Shown: positions 5,869 to 6,641 of the stretch, in pieces
Position numbering within the stretch: the first letter of the stretch is position 1
How the letters are laid out: every line of letters starts with the position of its first letter
Source of the DNA: Thermoproteota archaeon
GTDB taxonomy: Archaea > Korarchaeota > Korarchaeia > Korarchaeales > Korarchaeaceae
Reading direction: 5' to 3'
Assembly (NCBI GenBank): GCA_003661365.1
Contig: QMVZ01000093.1
Coordinates: forward strand, 1-6,641
Length of the DNA stretch: 6,641 bases
Made by a program: the position numbers and the translations under genes
The notes under the pieces: generated by a model
Told to the model about the DNA's origin: nothing
Seen by the model: only the letters and a program-made list of their open reading frames with translations
The model's database searches: none

Positions 5869-6603
5869 ATGGAGCTGCGAGATTTGAAAGTTCTCATCAC
5901 GGGAGGGAGTAGAGGCATAGGTAAAGCAACAGCTCTTGCCTTTGCAAATAAAGGCTGTGATGTAGCTGTGAACTACCTTCACTCCGCTGCTAAAGCTAAG
6001 GAAGTTGTTAAGGAGATAGAAAACATAGGAAGACGAGCAATAGCTGTTAAAGCAGACGTTTCTATCCTTCAAGAGTGTGAAAGAATGGTAGAACAAGTCA
6101 TTGAAGCCTTCGGGAGAATAGACGTGCTTGTAAATAATGCTGGTGTTTTCCCAAAACACTTCAAGATAACTGAGATAACTGAAGAGGAATGGGATTGGAT
6201 ATTGTCAATTAACTTGAAGGGAGCCTTCAACGTCACAAAGCTTGTTGTGCCAGGGATGGTCAAAAGAAGGCTTGGAAGGATAATTAGCGTGGCATCTATA
6301 GCGGGTAAGAGCGGAGGAACGGTTGGTGTAGCATATGCTGCATCCAAAGCCGGATTGATAGGGTTTACAAGGGCGCTGGCTAGAGAACTAGCGCCTTACG
6401 GAATAACGGTCAATGCGGTGGCGCCAGGACCTGTCGACACCGATTTTCTTACTCCAGAATTCAAAACGAAGGCAGCAAAGCTTTCACCTCAAGGCAGAAT
6501 AGCCAGACCTGAGGAGATAGCTCATGCCATAATCTTCCTAGCCGAGAATGACCATATAACTGGGGAAGTCATCAACATAAACGGTGGAAGGTACGTGGAT
6601 TAA
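5869..6603 (+). CDS. Short-chain dehydrogenase/reductase, FabG-like (3-oxoacyl-ACP reductase family)
   Basis: At 244 residues this is a classical-type SDR of standard length. It has the cofactor motif TGGSRGIG (11-18), a DVS motif (63-65), NNAG (89-92), the catalytic tetrad N115, S143, Y156 and K160 (YAASK), the PG motif in VAPGPVDTDF, and the C-terminal ITGEVININGG. R15 in the glycine loop suggests a preference for NADPH. It reduces a carbonyl, or oxidises an alcohol, in the cytoplasm. The closest textbook family is FabG, but archaea generally lack the bacterial acyl carrier protein cycle, so a 3-oxoacyl-CoA, sugar or other keto substrate is as likely. The ATG at 5869 gives the usual 10 residues before the glycine motif. 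No good ribosome binding site is present, so the message may be leaderless or nearly so. No fusion or missing residue is seen. Confidence 0.93.
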   Translation: MELRDLKVLITGGSRGIGKATALAFANKGCDVAVNYLHSAAKAKEVVKEIENIGRRAIAVKADVSILQECERMVEQVIEAFGRIDVLVNNAGVFPKHFKITEITEEEWDWILSINLKGAFNVTKLVVPGMVKRRLGRIISVASIAGKSGGTVGVAYAASKAGLIGFTRALARELAPYGITVNAVAPGPVDTDFLTPEFKTKAAKLSPQGRIARPEEIAHAIIFLAENDHITGEVININGGRYVD

Positions 6604-6641
6604 TTGCGATTTCACACAATGTCTTTCTAAACTCACAAAAC

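Noticed and set aside
5851..6347. Minus-strand frames opposite the short-chain dehydrogenase
   Set aside because: The plus strand encodes a complete dehydrogenase with all catalytic residues; the antisense frames have no recognisable features.
1..6641. CRISPR array, tRNA, insertion sequence or attachment site
   Set aside because: No regularly spaced repeats, cloverleaf, transposase or flanking terminal repeats were seen on reading both strands.

Overview
The window reads as chromosomal DNA from a thermophilic archaeon. Arginine is mostly AGA/AGG and ATA isoleucine is frequent. The etf genes are preceded by GGTGA-type ribosome binding sites, and several starts have an A/T-rich TATA-like element 25-40 bases upstream. 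The small GTPase with a two-pass membrane neighbour and the Etf gene set would suit a TACK-type lineage such as Korarchaeota or a relative, but the taxon cannot be fixed from this stretch. No mobile element, CRISPR array, tRNA or rRNA was recognised.

Layout: etfB and etfA (electron transfer flavoprotein, minus strand, 1-1960; etfA runs off the left edge). A 211-base divergent promoter region follows (1961-2171). Then comes a GlcD/LctD-type FAD-dependent 2-hydroxyacid dehydrogenase (plus, 2172-3569). A convergent spacer with a near-perfect palindrome and short repeats lies at 3570-3680. Next are a two-pass membrane protein of unknown function (minus, 3681-4301) and, divergent from it, a Ras-like small GTPase (plus, 4376-4957). 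A PHP-family histidinol phosphatase (minus, 4952-5737) overlaps the GTPase tail to tail by 6 bases. Last are a regulatory region with a 17-base palindrome and a FabG-like short-chain dehydrogenase (plus, 5869-6603). The final 38 bases hold nothing I recognise.

Two functional units stand out. The first is EtfB, EtfA with an N-terminal two-[4Fe-4S] ferredoxin domain, and a LctD-like flavoprotein. These have the parts list of the electron-confurcating lactate dehydrogenase LctBCD of Acetobacterium woodii, here with the dehydrogenase split off onto a divergent promoter. Such a complex would couple oxidation of a 2-hydroxyacid such as lactate to NAD+ reduction, driven by simultaneous oxidation of reduced ferredoxin. 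The second is a divergent pair of a soluble GTPase (GTPGQ-type G3 motif) and a membrane protein whose C-terminal domain is predicted to face the cytoplasm. This suggests a membrane-anchored GTPase switch of unknown purpose. The histidinol phosphatase and the short-chain dehydrogenase look like ordinary metabolic genes with no obvious link to the rest.
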